The notes beneath the pieces are model-generated. The model searched no databases and was not told the origin of the DNA. It was given only the letters and a program-made list of their open reading frames with translations. From assembly GCA_030695205.1 (NCBI GenBank), contig JAUYTN010000058.1, positions 62,001-126,000 on the forward strand: a DNA stretch of 64,000 bases, given 5' to 3'. The translations under genes were made by a program, and so were the position numbers. Each line of letters opens with the position of its first letter. Positions within the stretch are counted from its first letter, which is position 1. This document shows positions 60,580 to 64,000 of this stretch, one piece after another. This DNA comes from Burkholderiaceae bacterium (GTDB lineage: Bacteria; Pseudomonadota; Gammaproteobacteria; Burkholderiales; Burkholderiaceae_C).

Positions 60580-61767
60580 TGCCGCAAGTCCAGCCACCAG
60601 CGAACTGGCGTCAGCCTGTGTAGACAGCAGGCCTAGCCAACTGGCCGCGTAGACACCGCCAGACGCGATGAGCCCCGCGACCATGGTTGCCCTGGCACGC
60701 TGAGGGGTCAGGTTGATGTCTGCCAGCAAGGCAAAAAAGCAGACGCCGACGCTGGCCAAGTAGACGATGTTGACCGACACCATGGTCTCCACGATGCCCT
60801 GATCGCGCGCGGCAAGCATGGCCCCAATAACGAGCGCCGAAGCTGAGGCAAGCCTTCGCCGCCCTATTCCTGGCAGAGTCGTGCTAATCGCTGAAGCCAT
60901 CGCTCGCAAAATCGCCGCTCCGGAACCCAACGCAGCAAGTGACAGTGCGACCAACATGGCAGCCCCCAGACTCCCCGAAAGATGGCCGGCTGAGCGAGAC
61001 AGCAACCACGGAATGACTTGCTTGCCATCTGGCATGTCCACCAGCACGCCGGTTGTCTGCATCGCCACCACAACAGCCGTTGGCAAGAATCCAATCAGGA
61101 TCAGCGCCAACCCAGCCGTGGCGCATCCGACCACGGCGCATTGGGCTGTTCGACCAGACATCACGAATTGGTGGTAGTCGGCCCCAGTGACGACAAGGAG
61201 GCAAACGGCGAGGGACATGGTGCCCATTTGGGTCGGACTGAAGGTATCCAGGTCCTCCACGAACCTAGGCACTGCCTGCCAATAGAGTGCCAGTCCATCT
61301 GCAGCAACGAGGGTGTACACCAGAACCACCCCGCTCAACAGAAGGCAGCCGGCGAAAACACCCGAAGCAATGCGAAGGCTCATTTGCGCTGCGGCGTAGA
61401 TCAGAACCAGCACGATGATCAGTCCATACGGATCGGGTGCTCCCAGCAAGCGAGCGACAGCCACACCGCCATGAATCTGCGCGGCGAGCACACCCGCCAT
61501 CCATACAAGGGACAAAGCCGCCACCAAGCCACGCTGTTGCGAGCCGTAGGCACGCCCAAACAGGTCCCACACCGACAAACCAGACTGCCACAGAGGTTTT
61601 GCCACCACCGCGAGAGCCAGCATGCCCAACCCTGTGGCGAAGCCGTAGATGCTTCCGGCCATCCCGTGTGTCAGGGCCAGTTCTCCGGAGCCGAACAAGA
61701 AGCCGATGCCGTAGCTGGCCGACACCAATAGCGCCGCGATCTGGACGCTGCTCAGGACGCGATCCAT
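60505..61767 (-). CDS. Membrane transporter, sodium:solute symporter-like (APC superfamily)
   Basis: A 420-aa protein with about 12 TM helices and no other domain. MDRVLSSVQIAALLVSASYGIGFLFGSGELALTHGMAGSIYGF at the start and GADYHQFVMSGRTAQCAVVGCATAGLALILIGFLPTAVVVA in the middle resemble SSS-family transporters. The substrate cannot be told. The start overlaps the desaturase stop (TGATG), so both are one transcription unit. The 3' end overlaps the convergent LysR gene. Confidence 0.75.
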   Translation of the reverse strand: MDRVLSSVQIAALLVSASYGIGFLFGSGELALTHGMAGSIYGFATGLGMLALAVVAKPLWQSGLSVWDLFGRAYGSQQRGLVAALSLVWMAGVLAAQIHGGVAVARLLGAPDPYGLIIVLVLIYAAAQMSLRIASGVFAGCLLLSGVVLVYTLVAADGLALYWQAVPRFVEDLDTFSPTQMGTMSLAVCLLVVTGADYHQFVMSGRTAQCAVVGCATAGLALILIGFLPTAVVVAMQTTGVLVDMPDGKQVIPWLLSRSAGHLSGSLGAAMLVALSLAALGSGAAILRAMASAISTTLPGIGRRRLASASALVIGAMLAARDQGIVETMVSVNIVYLASVGVCFFALLADINLTPQRARATMVAGLIASGGVYAASWLGLLSTQADASSLVAGLAASMGVAVGFGFVAGHRRTRMTRSSR

Positions 61768-62711
61768 CACGTCGCCGCCTTGCTCTGCCACTCGGTCGTC
61801 ACCGCCGTTTGCGTGGTGAAGTAGGCACGACAGATGTGTGATCGATCCTCGAACAAAGGCAACTGACACAGCAGTGTGTGAGCTTCCGGAAGTCGGTAGT
61901 ACGGAACTGCTGGCAACAGATGGTGGGTGAGGTGGTAGCCGTTGTTGCGCGGATGAATGATCCAGCGCCAGGGTCCGTGACAGACCATGTCACGGGTGAA
62001 GCCAAACACCCCTCCCGGTAGCAGTCCGAAGTGATCGCACATCTCGCGAAATGTGGTGATGCAATGAAACAGCGTTGCCCGCGAGATCAACCACAGCGAT
62101 ACAAAAGCCAAAGCAAAATCGCCGCCACCCAACAGGGCCAGCACACCGACGAGGCTCGCCCACCATCCCATGATGAAGGCTTTGCTCCTCAAGCTGACCT
62201 TCTGGTCGAACAGATGGCCGCCCAGTGACCCGAGCCAATTGGTCCACGAAAGCAGGCACTTTATGTAGCTGACCATCCACGAAGATGGCAGATGATCCTG
62301 ACCCGGAATCAGGTCGGGATCGCCTTGCGTGCGGCCCAACTCCAGGTGGTGTTGGAAATGCGTCTCCCGGTATCGGGATAGGCTTGCGAACAGCAACGGC
62401 GCCACCAGCCCACGGGCTACAAAATCGTTCCGATCTTTGTCTCGAAAAATGTTTCGGTGACCCGCGTCGTGCAGGATGTTGCCCAGTGCCCGTTGCCGAT
62501 TGGCGAGTACTAGCACGGACAAGGGAGCGAGCATCACATCGAGCCACACGACGGCGGCAACAGCTCCCACCATGAGCGTCCAGTCGAACGCAATATCGAG
62601 CAACACGCGTGCGGGACGCAGCTTGAACAACTCGCTGTATGGACTGCCCTGTTCCCTCAGCTGGCTGCGAAGATCGGCCATGTCCGCGAGGACTTCGGAA
62701 GTCGGTGCCAT
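61767..62711 (-). CDS. Membrane fatty acid desaturase
   Basis: A 314-aa di-iron membrane desaturase/hydroxylase with the three histidine boxes HDAGH (81-85), HFQHH (118-122) and HLTHH (260-264), and four or more TM helices around them. RETHFQHHLELGRTQGDPDL and IHPRNNGYHLTHHLLPAVPYY resemble the acyl-lipid desaturase (FA_desaturase) family. ATG 62711 (MAPTSEVLADM) is preferred over the upstream open frame. It is coupled to the transporter, an unusual pairing; the product could modify a lipid, an amine or an amino acid rather than a fatty acid. Confidence 0.87.
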   Translation of the reverse strand: MAPTSEVLADMADLRSQLREQGSPYSELFKLRPARVLLDIAFDWTLMVGAVAAVVWLDVMLAPLSVLVLANRQRALGNILHDAGHRNIFRDKDRNDFVARGLVAPLLFASLSRYRETHFQHHLELGRTQGDPDLIPGQDHLPSSWMVSYIKCLLSWTNWLGSLGGHLFDQKVSLRSKAFIMGWWASLVGVLALLGGGDFALAFVSLWLISRATLFHCITTFREMCDHFGLLPGGVFGFTRDMVCHGPWRWIIHPRNNGYHLTHHLLPAVPYYRLPEAHTLLCQLPLFEDRSHICRAYFTTQTAVTTEWQSKAAT

Positions 62712-62977
62712 TTGGACACTCCTTCTCACTGTGCTTTGCCGTGTGGCGCCCGGCGGCAAAAGCAGTTGATGGCGGGAGTCTGTTCCGGGCTGCGCCAGAC
62801 GGTAGCAGCAGATCCCGCTTGAACGTCGTGGTTTAGGAACTTTGGCCTCGTGTCAATTCAGCTAAACAGACCGCTTTCAGCGGTCCACCTGCGCACTTGT
62901 GCACGCGCCAGATGAACGCCTGCCGCCCATAATCAGCGCCGAAAGCCAACACCATTGCCCTGACAGGAGGACATCGG
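62712..62977. other. Divergent intergenic region desaturase-ACT gene
   Basis: 266 bp between the divergent desaturase and ACT genes, so it should hold both promoters. No clear sigma-70 pair or operator palindrome stands out to me. A good Shine-Dalgarno (AGGAGG, about 62966-62971) precedes the ACT gene. Confidence 0.5.
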
Positions 62978-63391
62978 ATGAGCGGAGAAAAAGACCAAGT
63001 TCGGCTGCCGCAGAAGATCGCCCCTGACCTTAGGCCAGAGACCTACGTCTACTGCACCTTCCAGGACCATTGCCTTCCTGTTGACCTCTCCCCCATCTGT
63101 ACGTTCAGAGAGTCAGAAGGACTGACGGCCATCGTGGAGCGCTCTCAAGCCGTTCAAGCCAAAGTACCCTACATCTTCGAGGCCAAACTCATCACGCTCA
63201 CCGTGCACTCTTCGCTGGAGGCCATCGGCTTCCTGGCCATGATCTCCTCTGCATTGGCCAAAGCGGGCATCCCCTGCAACGCGGTCGCAGCCTTCCACCA
63301 CGATCACCTGTTCATCCCGGTGAATCGGGCCGACGATGCGTTTTCGTTGCTGGAGGCTTTGAGCCAAAGCAGCGCGCCAGCAGTGATTTGA
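62978..63391 (+). CDS. ACT-domain protein (COG3602/DUF2241-like)
   Basis: A 137-aa protein with two ACT-like halves: ETYVYCTFQDHCLPVDLSPICTFRESEGLTAIVERSQA and FEAKLITLTVHSSLEAIGFLAMISSALAKAGIPCNAVAAFHHDHLFIPVNRADDAFSLLEAL. This is the pattern of the aspartokinase-related, stand-alone ACT proteins of COG3602, probably amino-acid sensors. It is divergent from the desaturase-transporter pair. Confidence 0.87.
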   Translation: MSGEKDQVRLPQKIAPDLRPETYVYCTFQDHCLPVDLSPICTFRESEGLTAIVERSQAVQAKVPYIFEAKLITLTVHSSLEAIGFLAMISSALAKAGIPCNAVAAFHHDHLFIPVNRADDAFSLLEALSQSSAPAVI

Positions 63392-63591
63392 GGAACCGCG
63401 TGCATCGGGTCGTCGTCGTTTAGCGCGACTGACCTAGCTGCAGATTTGGTCGCCCTGACCGGATTTCCTTTGACATCGCACGACGCGTTTGTCTACCCTC
63501 CCCTCTATCCAATCAGTTGAGACTTGAAGAGTGGGTCACTCGGTGCCAGCACCGCGTGGCCTGTCGGTCAACCCGACCTGTAGGAGTGGGG
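63392..63591. other. Intergenic region, nothing recognised
   Basis: 200 bp between the ACT gene and the final open frame. A TAGGAG box (63581-63586) precedes the next start. No RNA or repeat is seen. Confidence 0.5.
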
Positions 63592-64000
63592 ATGAGCAAC
63601 TTTCAGACTCCCGTGGTGATGCAGTCAGCACGCTCCGTGTTGACCCAATCCTCGGTCAAACGACGCATAGACCCTATCGACGCGCCTGCTCGCCCTTTGG
63701 GCTCAAAGCGTTCGGCGCTTGTCGTCAAACGCGCTGACTCGGCTGCGTTGTCTGCAGGTCACAAAACTGGACTTGCTGCGGCGGGCGACTCGTTGCTAGT
63801 CTCAGCCGATGGCGCTGTAACCTTCCTGCTGCGCGCCACCAACTTCGGTCTGCTGATGGAGCGCACCCAACGTCAAGGTGCGGGTACGCGGCTGGTACAG
63901 ACGATGGTGTTTCGTGACGTGAAGAGCTTCGACTTGTGGTGCGCGGTTGAGCCACTGCGGTTTGGAGATGGCCTGCTGTTCAGCAAGCTGGTGCGCGAAG
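63592..64000 (+). CDS. Unrecognised protein, 5' part (runs off right edge)
   Basis: From ATG 63592 (preceded by GGAG) a frame stays open for 136 codons to the window end. The start MSNFQTPVVMQSARSVLTQS and a basic, Ser/Ala-rich stretch of about 65 residues are followed by AAAGDSLLVSADGAVTFLLRATNFGLLMERTQRQGAGTRLVQTMVFRDVKSFDLWCAVEPLRFGDGLLFSKLVRE. I do not recognise a domain. Codon third positions are less GC-biased than in the core genes, which fits accessory DNA. Confidence 0.6.
   Translation, partial: MSNFQTPVVMQSARSVLTQSSVKRRIDPIDAPARPLGSKRSALVVKRADSAALSAGHKTGLAAAGDSLLVSADGAVTFLLRATNFGLLMERTQRQGAGTRLVQTMVFRDVKSFDLWCAVEPLRFGDGLLFSKLVRE

Overview
The window reads as one contiguous, gene-dense, high-GC chromosome segment of a betaproteobacterium in the order Burkholderiales, most likely the family Comamonadaceae. 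This rests on recognised protein families and gene order (PhaR, an EFDD-type RelA, OmpR/EnvZ, adjacent ispD-ispF, cysI-DUF934-cysH-cysD-cysN with an APS-type reductase, an methanolan-like eps locus), not on a database search.

Layout. 1-7.2 kb: RNase R 5' end, tRNA-Leu(CAG), rimO, phaR, tRNA-Val(GAC), an alpha/beta hydrolase coupled to relA, and bdhA; phaR and bdhA both belong to polyhydroxybutyrate metabolism. 7.2-16.8 kb: SIMPL-domain protein, ompR-envZ, ispD-ispF, an exported cyanophycinase and mfd. 16.8-19.6 kb: a loose accessory stretch with rnk, a frameshifted PIN toxin gene and an intact vapBC pair. 19.6-23.2 kb: serB, a membrane thioredoxin, a tiny membrane protein, a PLP aminotransferase and nth.

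23.2-39.3 kb: a 16-kb, tightly overlapping exopolysaccharide (eps) locus: acyltransferase, glycosyltransferases, EpsE/F/G export and copolymerase proteins, Wzx flippase, Wzy polymerase/ligase, a secreted clan-A glycoside hydrolase, EpsL-type outer membrane barrel, alpha/alpha-toroid protein, WecG/TagA transferase and WecB. No priming phosphoglycosyltransferase is seen. It is followed by argA, ppk2, dsbB (opposite strand), fpr, yggX, an mnmC with a decayed methyltransferase half, and a CheY-like protein.

46.9-55.0 kb: sulfur assimilation (TauE/SafE exporter, cysI, DUF934, cysH, cysD, cysN), then FdxA ferredoxin and a type-2 ferredoxin-NADP reductase. 55.0-57.5 kb: a TPP riboswitch ahead of a TonB-dependent receptor. 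Two tandem tRNA-Asn(GTT) genes with a terminator close the core-like part. From 57.8 kb on the content looks accessory: small membrane proteins, an AlpA-type regulator, an ArgP-like LysR regulator convergent to a transporter-desaturase pair, an ACT-domain protein and an unrecognised gene running off the right edge.

The most unusual structure is a dispersed AT-rich repeat of about 45 bp. Seven gap-free alignable copies occur in this otherwise GC-rich window. Four are read as protein in the same frame register (mfd, cysN, the DUF934 gene, the SIMPL-protein signal peptide), one lies in wecB in another frame, and two sit at convergent gene ends where they form terminator-like hairpins. cysN additionally carries a GC-rich palindromic in-frame insertion in its GTPase domain.
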